From Acetobacter oryzoeni (lineage in GTDB: Bacteria > Pseudomonadota > Alphaproteobacteria > Acetobacterales > Acetobacteraceae): a stretch of DNA of 64,000 bases. The DNA is taken from positions 1,640,001 to 1,704,000 of the forward strand of contig NZ_CP042808.1 in assembly GCF_004014775.2 (NCBI RefSeq), written 5' to 3'. A program made the position numbers and the translations under genes. Numbering within the stretch: the stretch's first letter is position 1; every line of letters starts with the position of its first letter. A model generated the notes under the pieces. That model was given only the letters and a program-made list of their open reading frames with translations. It ran no database searches and was not told the origin of the DNA. This document shows, one piece after another, positions 46,536 through 56,421 of this stretch.

Positions 46536-48449
46536 TTGACAGCTAAAACGCCCGCCTCCCCCCGCAAGACAACAACACGTAGCCGCAAAAAAACGGCTAC
46601 CCCTGCCCCTGTGAGCGCCGCAGACGCCACGGAAGATACAGGCACAGCAACTGAAGCTCCTGCTGAAAATGCGGTTGTAGCTGAAGCAAAGCCTGCCCCC
46701 AAAAAACGTGTTGTAAGACGCCGGAAGCCTAAAGCTGAAAAGGTGGAAAAAGCCGAAGAACCAGCCGCAGCTCCGCAAGAAGCAGAAGCAACGCCAGAAG
46801 CTGAAACGCCTGCTCCCGTAGCTGCCACAGCTTCTGCTGTTGAAGTTGTTGAGCAAGCTCCTGAAGTTGCGCCTGAGCCACCTCCTGAAAAGCAGGCTGC
46901 CCCGAAGGCTAAAGCCAAAGAAACAGCTGCACCAGAGCCTGCACCTGTTGAAAAAACAGCCGAAATTACGGTTGAAGCAACAGAAGATACCAAGTCTGTC
47001 ACATTTGCTGACCTCGAACTGTCCGAGCCGATTTTGCGTGCCATTTCGGACATGGGTTACACGCACCCCACCCCTATTCAGGAACAAGCCATTCCGGCCA
47101 TTCTAATGGCGCGGGATGTTATGGGCGTTGCACAAACGGGAACAGGTAAAACTGCTTCCTTTACACTGCCCATGCTGGAGATTTTGTCCGATTCGCGGGC
47201 ACGGGCACGTATGCCGCGTTCTCTTATTCTGGAACCCACGCGTGAACTGGCGTTGCAGGTTGCAGAAAACTTTGTGAATTACGGCAAATACCTCAAACTC
47301 AACCATGCTCTGCTGATTGGCGGGGAAAGCATGGCAGATCAGAAAGAAGTGCTGAACCGTGGCGTGGATGTGCTGATTGCCACCCCCGGCCGCCTGCTTG
47401 ATCTGTTTGAACGCGGCGGTTTGCTGCTGAACCACACCAGTATTCTGGTGATTGATGAAGCCGACCGTATGCTGGATATGGGCTTCATTCCTGATATTGA
47501 AAAAATTGTCGGGCTGTTGCCACCTAACCGGCAGACACTGCTGTTTTCTGCCACTATGGCGCCTACTATCCGTAAACTGGCAGATGCGTTCCTGCATTCT
47601 CCCAAGGAAATTACGGTTGCACGGCAATCTTCTGTCGCCACAACCATTACAACTGGCATTGTGGTGGTGGATGAATACAGCAAGCGGGAAACGCTCCGCC
47701 AGTTGCTGAAAGATCCGGCGCTACAAAATGCTATTGTATTCTGCAATCGTAAGCGCGATGTGGATATTCTTACCAAATCACTGGTGAAACATGGCTTTTC
47801 TGCCGCTGCGTTGCATGGTGATCTGCCGCAGTCCGTCCGCTTTTCCACACTGGAAAAGTTCAAGAATGATGAACTAAAAGTGCTTGTGTGCTCCGATGTG
47901 GCTGCACGCGGCATTGATATTGGTGGCCTTTCCCACGTCTTCAATTTCGATCTGCCCTTCCATGCGGAAGACTACGTGCACCGAATCGGACGTACTGGCC
48001 GCGCAGGACGTGAAGGCCACGCCTACAGCATTGCAACGCCGTATGATAAGGCGCTGGCAGAAGCCATTGAGAATCTGACAGGCAAAGAAATTCCGCGCAT
48101 GGCGCTGGATGGTGTGAAGCAGCTTGAATGGTCTGATGAAAAACGGCCACCAGCAGGGCGTAGCCGTAAACCCCGCACACCTCAGCGGGAACGCGAGAAC
48201 CCAGCACCTGCAGCGCGTGAACAGCAGCCTGAAGCTAAGCCCCAGCAGCAGGCAGCACGCCCAGAACGTCAGCCCACACGCAACACGCGCTACCAGCGGG
48301 ATGAAATTCCTCCCGCACCCGGTGGTGACGTGCAAGGCTTTGGCGATATGGTGCCAGCATTCATGCTGCTGCCTCGGCGGAGTTCCGTAAGACCTGCCTC
48401 ACCGGGAACAGACGCTGCGGCTGAACATGCTGTAGATGCACAGTCCTGA
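46536..48449 (+). CDS. DEAD-box RNA helicase with long N-terminal Ala/Pro/Glu/Lys-rich extension
   Basis: A 637-residue ATP-dependent RNA helicase of the RhlE/CsdA type. The Q motif and helicase core begin only near residue 155: motif I AQTGTGKT, Ia PTRELAL, II DEAD, III SAT, and VI HRIGRTGRAGR all occur. Before them come about 150 low-complexity residues with basic patches (RKTTTRSRKK, KKRVVRRRKPK), likely a disordered RNA-binding tail. A second disordered Pro/Gln/Arg tail follows the core. The start is TTG 46536; no ATG or GTG occurs upstream in frame before the stop at 46464, and the first internal ATG would remove the Q motif. The next gene starts nine bases after the stop. Confidence 0.9.
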   Translation: MTAKTPASPRKTTTRSRKKTATPAPVSAADATEDTGTATEAPAENAVVAEAKPAPKKRVVRRRKPKAEKVEKAEEPAAAPQEAEATPEAETPAPVAATASAVEVVEQAPEVAPEPPPEKQAAPKAKAKETAAPEPAPVEKTAEITVEATEDTKSVTFADLELSEPILRAISDMGYTHPTPIQEQAIPAILMARDVMGVAQTGTGKTASFTLPMLEILSDSRARARMPRSLILEPTRELALQVAENFVNYGKYLKLNHALLIGGESMADQKEVLNRGVDVLIATPGRLLDLFERGGLLLNHTSILVIDEADRMLDMGFIPDIEKIVGLLPPNRQTLLFSATMAPTIRKLADAFLHSPKEITVARQSSVATTITTGIVVVDEYSKRETLRQLLKDPALQNAIVFCNRKRDVDILTKSLVKHGFSAAALHGDLPQSVRFSTLEKFKNDELKVLVCSDVAARGIDIGGLSHVFNFDLPFHAEDYVHRIGRTGRAGREGHAYSIATPYDKALAEAIENLTGKEIPRMALDGVKQLEWSDEKRPPAGRSRKPRTPQRERENPAPAAREQQPEAKPQQQAARPERQPTRNTRYQRDEIPPAPGGDVQGFGDMVPAFMLLPRRSSVRPASPGTDAAAEHAVDAQS

Positions 48450-48457
48450 ACACGTCT

Positions 48458-49756
48458 GTGACTGAAACCTACGATACGGACGTTCTTTATCTGGCAACGC
48501 AGGGTGATGGGGCCGTGCGTACGCCAGATGGGCGTATGGCCTACATTCCAGAAACCCTTGCTGGTGAGCGTGTTCGTCTGACAAAAAGTTCAGATGGAAA
48601 ATGGCAGCTTGTTGGGGTGCTTCAGCCTGCACCAGAACGGCAAACACCACCCTGCTCCTTGTTTAAACATTGCGGTGGTTGCACGCTCCAGCATGTAAAG
48701 CCTGCTGCTATTTTGCAGTGGAAAGCGGCTACTGTTCAGCACGCTTTGCAAAAGGCCGGTTTTACCAATCTGCCAGTATTTTCTGCCAAGCAGGTACAGC
48801 CTCATTCACGCCGCAGAGCAGATCTGGCTGTAAGACGCCAGCCTGATGGCATTATTATTGGGCTTCATGCACGCAACAGCCACGCGGTTACAGATCTTAC
48901 GAGCTGCGTTGTATTGCACCCCGATATTCTGGCTGCCCTGCCTGCTTTCCGCACCACGCTCCGCAGCTTAAATGCCATTCGGCGTGAAGCCAATTTGCAT
49001 ATCAATTTGCTGGATTCCGGGCTGGATGTTCTGTTGCAAACGGATGGACCTCTAACTGCACCAGATCGTGTTCGTTTAGCGCAATTAGCTACAGAGCAGC
49101 ATATTCCGCGCATCAGTTGGCAGCTGATCAAAGATACAGGGTTGCCGGAAGTTGCGGCACAATCGGGCTCTGTTGTTCAGACAATCGCTTCTCACCAGAT
49201 TACGCCGCCTGCCGGAACTTTTTTCCAAGCAACGCGTGAGAGCGAAATATATATTCAAGATGCCGTTGTAAAAAGCCTGCCGACCAAGCTGAACCGTCGG
49301 GATATTATTACCGAGCTTTATGCTGGCTGCGGCACCCTTACCTTCCCGTTGGCAGAACGTGCCCGCGTAAACGCTTACGAAGGTTATGCTCCTGCCCTAG
49401 ACGCCTTAAAAAAGGCGACTGGCGGCACACGTATCAGCGCATTCTGCCGAGATCTGAACCATCAGCCTCTTCTGGCTAAGGAAATAGCAGCCTCTGCTGT
49501 GGTTGTGCTGGATCCCCCACATGCAGGGGTAAAGCTGCAAATGCGCCAGATTGCGCGAGGGTTACCAAACCACATTGTTTACGTAAGCTGTAACCCGGCA
49601 GCCTTGGCGCAGGATGCAAGCCTGCTGGCCAAAGCCGGATATACGGTGGAAAATGTAACTGTAATTGACCAGTTTTTATGGTCTGCAGAAATTGAAGCTG
49701 TTTGCAGCTTCAAACGTGAAAGCTCTCGCCGCAGCCGCAACGGCCTTTCTCGTTAG
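48458..49756 (+). CDS. TrmA/RlmD-family RNA uridine-C5 methyltransferase
   Basis: A 432-residue SAM-dependent methyltransferase for a uridine in tRNA or rRNA. It has an N-terminal TRAM-like region, an Fe-S site around PCSLFKHCGGCTLQH near residue 65-80, the SAM motif ELYAGCGTLTFPLA near 287-300, and the catalytic cysteine in YVSCNPAALAQD near 372. The GTG 48458 start lies nine bases after the helicase stop, so both belong to one RNA-metabolism operon. Which uridine it modifies cannot be told from the motifs. Its last 47 bases overlap the end of the converging sufA. Confidence 0.85.
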   Translation: MTETYDTDVLYLATQGDGAVRTPDGRMAYIPETLAGERVRLTKSSDGKWQLVGVLQPAPERQTPPCSLFKHCGGCTLQHVKPAAILQWKAATVQHALQKAGFTNLPVFSAKQVQPHSRRRADLAVRRQPDGIIIGLHARNSHAVTDLTSCVVLHPDILAALPAFRTTLRSLNAIRREANLHINLLDSGLDVLLQTDGPLTAPDRVRLAQLATEQHIPRISWQLIKDTGLPEVAAQSGSVVQTIASHQITPPAGTFFQATRESEIYIQDAVVKSLPTKLNRRDIITELYAGCGTLTFPLAERARVNAYEGYAPALDALKKATGGTRISAFCRDLNHQPLLAKEIAASAVVVLDPPHAGVKLQMRQIARGLPNHIVYVSCNPAALAQDASLLAKAGYTVENVTVIDQFLWSAEIEAVCSFKRESSRRSRNGLSR

Positions 49757-50078
49757 GGTTAGCAAACACAAACCCTGCTTCCAGATCACCCTCCTGATAA
49801 TCCATTTCAGAACCAATCAGGTAAAGCGTGGCTTTGCGATCCACCAGCAGGGTTACGCCGTGGTCTTTCACCACTTCGTCCCCTTCACCCGGCGCATCCA
49901 CAAACTGCATGTCATATGCTTTGCCAGAGCAGCCTTTGGTGCTGACAGAAATGCGTAGCAACTGGCCTGCGTGTGCTGTGGCATATAAATGCTGCAACCG
50001 ATCTGCCGCAGCCTGAGACACCCGCATAAGAGGAGGAAGCTCCCGCTTTACGGGAGCCGCAGCCGTTTTCTGAGACAT
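49710..50078 (-). CDS. sufA: A-type Fe-S carrier SufA/IscA family
   Basis: A 122-residue HesB-like protein that accepts or carries Fe-S clusters. The three conserved cysteines are in STKGCSGKAYD near residue 50 and GRCGCGESFHV at the C terminus. Last gene of the suf operon. The stop lies within the coding end of the converging methyltransferase gene (47-base overlap), so the final 15 codons of each are antisense to one another. Confidence 0.92.
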   Translation of the reverse strand: MSQKTAAAPVKRELPPLMRVSQAAADRLQHLYATAHAGQLLRISVSTKGCSGKAYDMQFVDAPGEGDEVVKDHGVTLLVDRKATLYLIGSEMDYQEGDLEAGFVFANPNEKGRCGCGESFHV

Positions 50079-50104
50079 TTTATACCCTCACCTGAGTTCG
50101 CGGT

Positions 50105-50593
50105 TCAGAACATGTTCAGCGCAAGACGGGCTTCATCACTCATACGCGACATATCCCACGGCGGATCCCACACCACTTCTACTTCGGCAGATTTCACGCC
50201 CGGCACTTTTTCTACTGCTTCCTTTACCTGCACAGGTAGTTCCTGCGCACTGGGGCAGTTGGGGGCTGTTAGTGTCATTTCAATACGCACGCGGCCATCA
50301 TCATACAGATCAATCGCGTAAATCAGGCCGAGTTCGTAAATGTTTACCGGAATTTCCGGGTCATGCACTGTGGCAATCGCCTCAATAACCGCATCTTCCG
50401 AAACAGCACCGGCAGCCGGAGGCTTGGCAGATTGTTCTGCCCCTTCATCCGGTGTCCAGCTTTCTACTTTTCCGGCTTCATCTCCGGCAGGCGCATGGTC
50501 AGCATGCAGCACATCGGCAGAAGCCTCTGCTGTTTTAGCTTCCTTTTCTACCTCTGGCAGAACGGGAGCATGCACGTCTTCAGACGTCGGCAT
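50105..50593 (-). CDS. sufT: SufT / MIP18-family Fe-S assembly factor (DUF59)
   Basis: A 162-residue protein. A variable acidic N-terminal tail of about 60 residues precedes the DUF59 domain with TVHDPEIPVNIYELGLIY near residue 80-97 and LTAPNCPSAQELP. SufT-type proteins help deliver Fe-S clusters to targets. Its start overlaps the sufU stop by 14 bases. Confidence 0.9.
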   Translation of the reverse strand: MPTSEDVHAPVLPEVEKEAKTAEASADVLHADHAPAGDEAGKVESWTPDEGAEQSAKPPAAGAVSEDAVIEAIATVHDPEIPVNIYELGLIYAIDLYDDGRVRIEMTLTAPNCPSAQELPVQVKEAVEKVPGVKSAEVEVVWDPPWDMSRMSDEARLALNMF

Positions 50594-51032
50594 GAGAAAG
50601 CGCCTCCTTTAACGCAATCCAAGGCAGTTCGGCACATCGTATCCGTGCCTTGTGAGACCGCAGAGGCTGGAAAACCTCTAACGGCCCTAATGAAGTATCA
50701 GCCGTTGCCGCAGGAGAAGCTTCCCCCACCAGCATCGCAGAAAACCGACCAGATAAGCTGACAGCTTGCTCAACATCCAAACCAGAAACCTGCTGCGCCA
50801 TTAAGTCAGCCGCTGCTGCGCAAATGGCGCACCCTCGTGTGGTATGGCGCACACTTTGGATATGGGTTGCATCTAGCGCGATATCCACCCGTGTTTTATC
50901 CCCACACATGGGGTTTTTGCCTTCACCCTGTACGGAAGGTGCTTCCAGCTTGCCTGCGTATTGTGGAGCGCGTGCACGCTCTACAATCACACGGTCATAC
51001 AGGGCATCAGAATCCGGCACAGTTTGTGTCAC
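50580..51032 (-). CDS. sufU: SufU-type Fe-S scaffold / sulfur acceptor
   Basis: A 150-residue IscU-like protein with all three cysteines: NPMCGDKTRVD near residue 40, TTRGCAICAAAAD near 66 and RIRCAELPW near 131. The frame is open to 51161 inside sufS, but GTG 51032 is the likely start because it overlaps the sufS stop as GTGA and begins directly before the conserved ALYDRVIVE helix. In Bacillus SufU is a zinc-dependent sulfur acceptor from SufS; the same may hold here. Confidence 0.9.
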   Translation of the reverse strand: MTQTVPDSDALYDRVIVERARAPQYAGKLEAPSVQGEGKNPMCGDKTRVDIALDATHIQSVRHTTRGCAICAAAADLMAQQVSGLDVEQAVSLSGRFSAMLVGEASPAATADTSLGPLEVFQPLRSHKARIRCAELPWIALKEALSHADV

Positions 51033-52276
51033 ACAAAAAATTCCCGGATACGCACCAACGTACCGGCAAGTGCATCTATTTCTTCCTGCACGGTATAAAT
51101 ACCAAAGCTGGCGCGTGCTGTGGCGGTTAAACCCAAGCGGCGCATAAGCGGTTCTGCACAATGGTGGCCCGCACGCACGGCAATACCGTTACGATCCAAC
51201 AAAGTGGCAATATCGTGCGGGTGCACATCTGCCATGGTGAAGGAAATAACGCCGCCGCGCTCTTTAGGGTGCCCAACTACGTTTAGCCCCGGCACAGTCG
51301 CCAGACGCTCCAGCGCATAGGTCGTCAAAGCCTGTTCATGTGCCGCAATGGCATCAAAACCAAACTTTTCCACCCATTCAATGGCAGCACCCAAGCCAAT
51401 AGCTTCTACAATTGCAGGAGTACCAGCTTCAAACTTATGCGGAACATTGGCCCACGTGGATTTTTCAAACGTCACGGTGGAGATCATATCTCCCCCGCCC
51501 ATGAACGGCGGCATATCTTCGAGCAGTGCACGCCGCGCCCACAAAACGCCAATGCCGGTTGGGCCATACAGCTTATGCCCGGTAAAGGTGTAAAAATCCG
51601 CCCCCAGAGCCTGCACATCGGTACGATGATGCACGACCGCCTGGCTCCCATCAAACAGCACCAGCGCTCCGGCTGCATGCGCCATATCGGCAATTTGGCG
51701 CGCTGGCGTAATGGTGCCCAGCACGTTGGACATGTGGGTGATGGCAACAAGCGCCACCTTGCCATCAGACAAAAGCTGGCCGAACGCTTCCATATCCAGA
51801 TCACCGGCATCAGTAATCGGGGCTATGCGCAGCTCAATACCCATACGGTCACGCAGCATCTGCCATGGCACCAGATTGGCGTGGTGCTCCATTTCGGAAA
51901 TAACCACAGCCTGTCCCGGCGTAAGCAGAGAGCCAAAGGAATACGCAACCAGATTGATGGCTTCTGTGCTGTTACGGGTGAAAACAATTTCTTCCCGCGA
52001 AGGTGCGTTCAAAAAGCCCGCAACTTGACCCCTCACAGCTTCGTAAGCCTCGGTCGCACGTTCACTCAGCCAATACAGGCCGCGGTGAATGTTAGCATAC
52101 TGATGGTGCATGGTATGCACCATGGCATTGATAACAGCATCCGGCTTTTGGGCCGAAGCAGCGCTATCCAGAAACACCAGCGGGCGATCGTGCACTTTTT
52201 CCGACAAGATAGGAAACTGCTTACGAATAGCAGCCAGATCCAGCCCGGATGTGTCTGTAATAGAAGGATGAGACAT
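51029..52276 (-). CDS. sufS: SufS-type group II cysteine desulfurase
   Basis: A 415-residue PLP enzyme that takes sulfur from L-cysteine. The PLP lysine is Lys235 in YTFTGHKLYGPTGIGVLW and the persulfide cysteine is Cys373 in RAGHHCAEPLMRRLG. The opening FPILSEKVHDRPLVFLDSAA is typical. Start and stop overlap sufD by one base and sufU by four. Confidence 0.96.
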   Translation of the reverse strand: MSHPSITDTSGLDLAAIRKQFPILSEKVHDRPLVFLDSAASAQKPDAVINAMVHTMHHQYANIHRGLYWLSERATEAYEAVRGQVAGFLNAPSREEIVFTRNSTEAINLVAYSFGSLLTPGQAVVISEMEHHANLVPWQMLRDRMGIELRIAPITDAGDLDMEAFGQLLSDGKVALVAITHMSNVLGTITPARQIADMAHAAGALVLFDGSQAVVHHRTDVQALGADFYTFTGHKLYGPTGIGVLWARRALLEDMPPFMGGGDMISTVTFEKSTWANVPHKFEAGTPAIVEAIGLGAAIEWVEKFGFDAIAAHEQALTTYALERLATVPGLNVVGHPKERGGVISFTMADVHPHDIATLLDRNGIAVRAGHHCAEPLMRRLGLTATARASFGIYTVQEEIDALAGTLVRIREFFV

Positions 52277-53559
52277 TACGCGGCCTTCCTTTCAGCAGAA
52301 AAACGGATTGCCAGCATGGCGCGGCAGTATTCCTGCGCCGTTTCATCTTCAATCAGAGAAAGAGCTTCATCCAGAAACGCTGCAATCAGGATATGGCGGG
52401 CCTGTGCCTCTGGCACACCACGGCTGCGCATATAAAACAGTTGATCATCATCCAGCGCACCCACGGTTGCCCCGTGGCTGCAGCGCACGTCATCCGCGTA
52501 GATTTCAAGCTCAGGCTTTGCATCAATTTCTGCGTTTTCAGAAAGCAGCAATGCCTGATTCATCTGGTAGCCATCGGTTTTCTGGGCAACCTGCTCAACC
52601 AGCACCTTGCCTTGGAAAACACCCCGCGCATGACCATCCAGCACATTGCGCACAGTCTGGCGGGAAATGCAGTCCGAAGCAGCATGGGTGATGACGCTGG
52701 TAATATCCCCTACCTGATGTTCGGCAAGATTTTGCGCACCATTCACATGCAACTGAGCATGTGGCGCATTCAACCGCGCATGCACTTCATGCCGAGACAA
52801 CAGGCTACCCAAACCAAGGGCAAAGCTATTGTAAACGCCATGCCCAGCAACCTGCACATAGGTTGTTGCCAGCGCTATGGCCTGCGGGCCTTCGGCCTGC
52901 AAAGTGGTATGGTAGAGTTTGGCGCTTTCCCCCACAGTTACTTCCGTAACCGGATTATGGAAATACGCTCCAACGCCAGCGCTGAGTGACAGCAAGGAAA
53001 GATGTGCCCCTTCTTCCAGCACCACGCTATGGCGTGGATGGAAAGAAATGGCAGTATCCCCGGCAACACCCAAGGAGATCAGGAGCACACGCCCTGCATC
53101 CGCACCTTTGGCAACGTGCAATATCGCCCCATCATCCACCAAAGCCGTGTTCAGCGCGACAAGGGGATCTCTGTCCGGGCTGGCCTGCACATCTGATGTC
53201 AGGCTCTTTTGGCTGAAAAAGGAAACATCCACACCTTCAGGCAGAAGGCTAAGATCTTTTACAAACCGGCCATTTACAAACACAATGCGCGGCAGAGATT
53301 GCACGGCATCATGCTGGCTAAGCAGGTTATCCAGCAGGCTTTTTGCCTGCGCTGCATCATATTGCGCTGGTGGGGCCTGAAACTCCTGTGCCGACAACGG
53401 GCGCAGGCTGGTATATTTCCATGCCTCTACATGCCTGTCTGGCAGGCCGGTTCTGAGCAGTGCGCCAATGGCTGCTTGCCGCTCTGCCCCCTCAACATCG
53501 TTCAGGCGTTGCGCGAACGAAGACAGAGGGCCGCTCATATCTTTGCTGATCGCGTTCAC
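52276..53559 (-). CDS. sufD: SufD subunit of the SufBCD scaffold
   Basis: A 427-residue beta-helix protein that pairs with SufB. Conserved C-terminal features HGATVGALDDDQLFYMRSRG and SLIEDETAQEYC are visible, the former at about residue 360. The N-terminal half is variable, as is usual. Overlaps sufC as ATGA and sufS by one base. Confidence 0.94.
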   Translation of the reverse strand: MNAISKDMSGPLSSFAQRLNDVEGAERQAAIGALLRTGLPDRHVEAWKYTSLRPLSAQEFQAPPAQYDAAQAKSLLDNLLSQHDAVQSLPRIVFVNGRFVKDLSLLPEGVDVSFFSQKSLTSDVQASPDRDPLVALNTALVDDGAILHVAKGADAGRVLLISLGVAGDTAISFHPRHSVVLEEGAHLSLLSLSAGVGAYFHNPVTEVTVGESAKLYHTTLQAEGPQAIALATTYVQVAGHGVYNSFALGLGSLLSRHEVHARLNAPHAQLHVNGAQNLAEHQVGDITSVITHAASDCISRQTVRNVLDGHARGVFQGKVLVEQVAQKTDGYQMNQALLLSENAEIDAKPELEIYADDVRCSHGATVGALDDDQLFYMRSRGVPEAQARHILIAAFLDEALSLIEDETAQEYCRAMLAIRFSAERKAA

Positions 53560-54326
53560 GCCGCCTCCGCCAGAAACTTGGTGTAGCCTTCCTGATCAAT
53601 TCTCTTGGCCAGTTCTGGCCCACCAGACAAAATGATCCGCCCTTTGGCCATAACGTGAATGCGGTCTGGCACCAGATAATCCAGCAGCTTCTGATGATGC
53701 GTAATAACCAGAGCAGAGAAATCTGGTGAGCGCAGACGGTTCACCCCCTCCGCCACAATACGCAGGGCATCCACATCCAGCCCGCTATCGGTTTCATCCA
53801 GAATGGCAAAGGAGGGCTGAAGAAGTGTCATCTGCAACACTTCATTGCGCTTCTTTTCACCGCCAGAGAAACCGACATTGACGTTACGCTTGAGCATATC
53901 CGGCGCCATGGAGAGAGACTTGGCTGCCTCACGCGCCATTTTCAGGAACGCAACAGCATCCAGTTCTTCTAGCCCACGGGCGCGACGCACGGCATTAACC
54001 GCCGTACGCAGGAAGTTGGCGTTATTTACACCCGGCAATTCAATAGGAGACTGGAAGGCCAGAAACAGGCCAGCTGCAGCACGTTCTTCCGGCTCCATAG
54101 CCAGCAGATCCTGCCCCTTGAAGGTGACAGAGCCAGCCGTAACTTCATAATCCTCACGCCCGGCCAGAACATAGGAAAGGGTGGATTTGCCGCACCCGTT
54201 TGGCCCCATAATGGCATGCACTTCACCCGGTGGGATGGTGAGATCCACACCACGGAGGATCTGCTTTTCCTGCCCATCGGCATCAATCCGGGCGCACAGA
54301 CCGGAAATTTCCAAAAACTGGCTCAT
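53556..54326 (-). CDS. sufC: SufC ABC-type ATPase of the SufBCD scaffold
   Basis: A 256-residue soluble ABC ATPase that drives conformational change in SufBD. Walker A GPNGCGKSTLSYVLAG is near residue 40; the signature reads GFSGGEKKRNEVLQM and Walker B AILDETDSGLDVDAL, as in SufC proteins. It begins 13 bases after sufB. Confidence 0.96.
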   Translation of the reverse strand: MSQFLEISGLCARIDADGQEKQILRGVDLTIPPGEVHAIMGPNGCGKSTLSYVLAGREDYEVTAGSVTFKGQDLLAMEPEERAAAGLFLAFQSPIELPGVNNANFLRTAVNAVRRARGLEELDAVAFLKMAREAAKSLSMAPDMLKRNVNVGFSGGEKKRNEVLQMTLLQPSFAILDETDSGLDVDALRIVAEGVNRLRSPDFSALVITHHQKLLDYLVPDRIHVMAKGRIILSGGPELAKRIDQEGYTKFLAEAA

Positions 54327-54339
54327 GTTCTGTACTCCC

Positions 54340-55830
54340 TTAACCTACGCTGCCTTCAAGGCTGATCTGCAACAGTTTCTGTGCTTCTACAGCAAATTCC
54401 ATGGGCAGTTCCTTAAGAACATCCCGGCAGAAACCGTTTACAATCAGCCCAACCGCGTCTTCTTCAGACAGGCCGCGCTGGCGACAATAAAAAAGCTGAT
54501 CTTCTGAAATCTTGGATGTTGTGGCTTCGTGCTCAATACGCGCTGCCATGTTCCGGCTTTCGATATACGGCACAGTATGCGCGCCGCATTCATCACCAAT
54601 CAGCAAACTATCGCACTGGGTGAAGTTACGTGCGCCAGAAGCCTTGGGCTGCACGCGCACCAGACCGCGATATGTGCTGTCTGACCGCCCTGCACTGATT
54701 GTTTTGGCAATGATAGTAGAACGGGTATTGCGCCCGATATGGATCATCTTCGTGCCTGTATCTGCCTGCTGGCAGTTGTTGGTAACAGCCACGGAATAGA
54801 ATTCACCCACAGATCCATCACCCTGCAGAATGCAGGATGGATACTTCCATGTAATAGCAGAACCTGTTTCTACCTGTGTCCAGGAAATTTTGGAGCGTGC
54901 CCCACGGCATGCGCCACGCTTGGTCACAAAGTTGTAGATACCGCCGCGCCCTTCGGAATCACCGGGGTACCAGTTCTGCACCGTGGAGTATTTGATGGAG
55001 GCATCTTCCATCGCCACCAGTTCTACCACTGCGGCATGAAGCTGGTTTTCATCCCGCATGGGGGCTGTGCAGCCTTCTAGATAGGAAACCGAAGCTCCAT
55101 CTTCCACCACAATCAGGGTGCGTTCAAACTGCCCTGTGTTGCGCGCATTGATACGGAAATACGTGGAAAGCTCCATTGGGCAACGCACCCCTTTGGGCAC
55201 GTAAACAAAGGAACCATCCGTAAACACGGCAGAGTTCAGTGCGGCATAAAAGTTATCTGCCACCGGCACCACGCTGCCGAGATATTTCCGCACCAGCTCA
55301 GGGTGTTCCTGCACGGCTTCAGAAATCGGGCAGAAGATCACGCCCGCTTCTTCCAGCGTTTTGCGGAAGGTGGTGACAACAGAAACACTGTCAAACACCG
55401 CATCCACAGCAACGGGCGGCCGCGCTGTTTCACCTTCAGGCAATTCCACACCAGCCAGCAGTGCCTGCTCATGTAGGGGAATACCCAGTTTTTCGTAGGT
55501 TCTCAGAAGTTCCGGATCAACCTCATCCAGAGATTTCGGGCCTTCTTTCTTACGCGGGGCGGCATAGTAATGCGCATCCTGATAATCAATCGGCGGGTAA
55601 GAAACCTTGGCCCACGTAGGTTCCTTCATGGACTGCCATTTGCGGAACGCCGTCAGCCGCCATTCCAAAAGCCATTCAGGTTCGTTCTTACGCGCAGAAA
55701 TCAGACGTACGATGTCCTCATTCAACCCTTTCGGGGCGAGGTCCATCTGAATATCTGTTTCAAAGCCCCACTTGTAGGTGGACTGGCCGAGCTTTTCGAC
55801 CGCTTCGCGGGTTTCAGTAACTGCCGGCAT
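54340..55830 (-). CDS. sufB: SufB subunit of the SufBCD scaffold
   Basis: A 496-residue beta-helix scaffold on which Fe-S clusters are built. Conserved segments include [20 protein letters not shown] near residue 165, the glycine-rich [13 protein letters not shown], and [20 protein letters not shown] containing the cysteine used for cluster assembly, near 405-425. It starts three bases after the regulator gene. Confidence 0.97.
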   Translation of the reverse strand: MPAVTETREAVEKLGQSTYKWGFETDIQMDLAPKGLNEDIVRLISARKNEPEWLLEWRLTAFRKWQSMKEPTWAKVSYPPIDYQDAHYYAAPRKKEGPKSLDEVDPELLRTYEKLGIPLHEQALLAGVELPEGETARPPVAVDAVFDSVSVVTTFRKTLEEAGVIFCPISEAVQEHPELVRKYLGSVVPVADNFYAALNSAVFTDGSFVYVPKGVRCPMELSTYFRINARNTGQFERTLIVVEDGASVSYLEGCTAPMRDENQLHAAVVELVAMEDASIKYSTVQNWYPGDSEGRGGIYNFVTKRGACRGARSKISWTQVETGSAITWKYPSCILQGDGSVGEFYSVAVTNNCQQADTGTKMIHIGRNTRSTIIAKTISAGRSDSTYRGLVRVQPKASGARNFTQCDSLLIGDECGAHTVPYIESRNMAARIEHEATTSKISEDQLFYCRQRGLSEEDAVGLIVNGFCRDVLKELPMEFAVEAQKLLQISLEGSVG

Positions 55831-55833
55831 GGT

Positions 55834-56298
55834 TCAGATCCCCTCACGTGGCATAGCAGCGCTGGGCTGCACATTGGATCGTGGCATGTTTGAAAAACAC
55901 GATGCCTTGCTGCGCATGCTTTCCAAGGAAATACCCTCCAACGTGGTTCGTATGGCCTGATTGATGGTATCCCAGCTGCCACACAGACCACACGACACGC
56001 CGGTATCACACTCTCCGCCATCTACACAGGCTGTGAGCGCAATCTTGCCATCTACGGCTGTAATAACACTGGCTACAGAAATATCTACCAACGGTCTGGC
56101 AAGGCGGTATCCGCCCTTTGCCCCACGCTGGGAAAGCACAAACCCATGCGCAGAGAGCACCTTGAGCACCTTGGCCACCGTTGGCTCTGGCACCCCTGTA
56201 ATGGCTGCAAGTGTTGGAGACGTAACAACGCCGGCCTGTTCACCCAGTTTCACCAAGATGACGATTGCATAATCCGCCAGGCGGGAAAGTTTCAGCAT
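55834..56298 (-). CDS. Rrf2-family Fe-S-sensing regulator of the suf operon
   Basis: A 154-residue winged-helix regulator of the IscR/RirA/SufR type. The DNA-binding part opens MLKLSRLADYAIVIL, and the wing region QRGAKGGYRLARP is near residue 60. Three cysteines in CVDGGECDTGVSCGLCG near 100-116 can hold an Fe-S cluster. The frame starts at 56316, but ATG 56298 gives the conserved N terminus. As first gene of the operon, it is likely an autoregulator that represses suf when clusters are sufficient. Confidence 0.9.
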   Translation of the reverse strand: MLKLSRLADYAIVILVKLGEQAGVVTSPTLAAITGVPEPTVAKVLKVLSAHGFVLSQRGAKGGYRLARPLVDISVASVITAVDGKIALTACVDGGECDTGVSCGLCGSWDTINQAIRTTLEGISLESMRSKASCFSNMPRSNVQPSAAMPREGI

Positions 56299-56344
56299 TA
56301 TCTGCCCTTGACCCAATTAAAGACCTGAGCGGTCCTGTTTCGGA

Positions 56345-56373
56345 TACATGGCGACACACTGCTCTTGCGTCAA
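56345..56373 (-). promoter_or_regulatory. Weak candidate promoter of the suf operon
   Basis: Minus-strand TTGACG (56373-56368) and CATGTA (56350-56345) lie 17 bases apart. The -10 box is poor. A short GACC-GGTC palindrome at about 56325-56338 may be a regulator site. Confidence 0.3.
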
Positions 56374-56421
56374 CCCAAAACAAGCAGACAAAAGCATCCA
56401 TCGCAAACGTGATCGGCTGCC

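Noticed and set aside
46491..47087. Minus-strand Cys/Phe/Ser/Arg-rich frame opposite the helicase tail
   Set aside because: Its composition is the direct mirror of the low-complexity Ala/Pro/Glu/Lys tail, not a real repeat protein.
51338..52435. Plus-strand frame of 365 codons opposite sufS
   Set aside because: Antisense to a gene with intact catalytic lysine and cysteine; product is His/Arg/Gln-rich with no recognisable domain.
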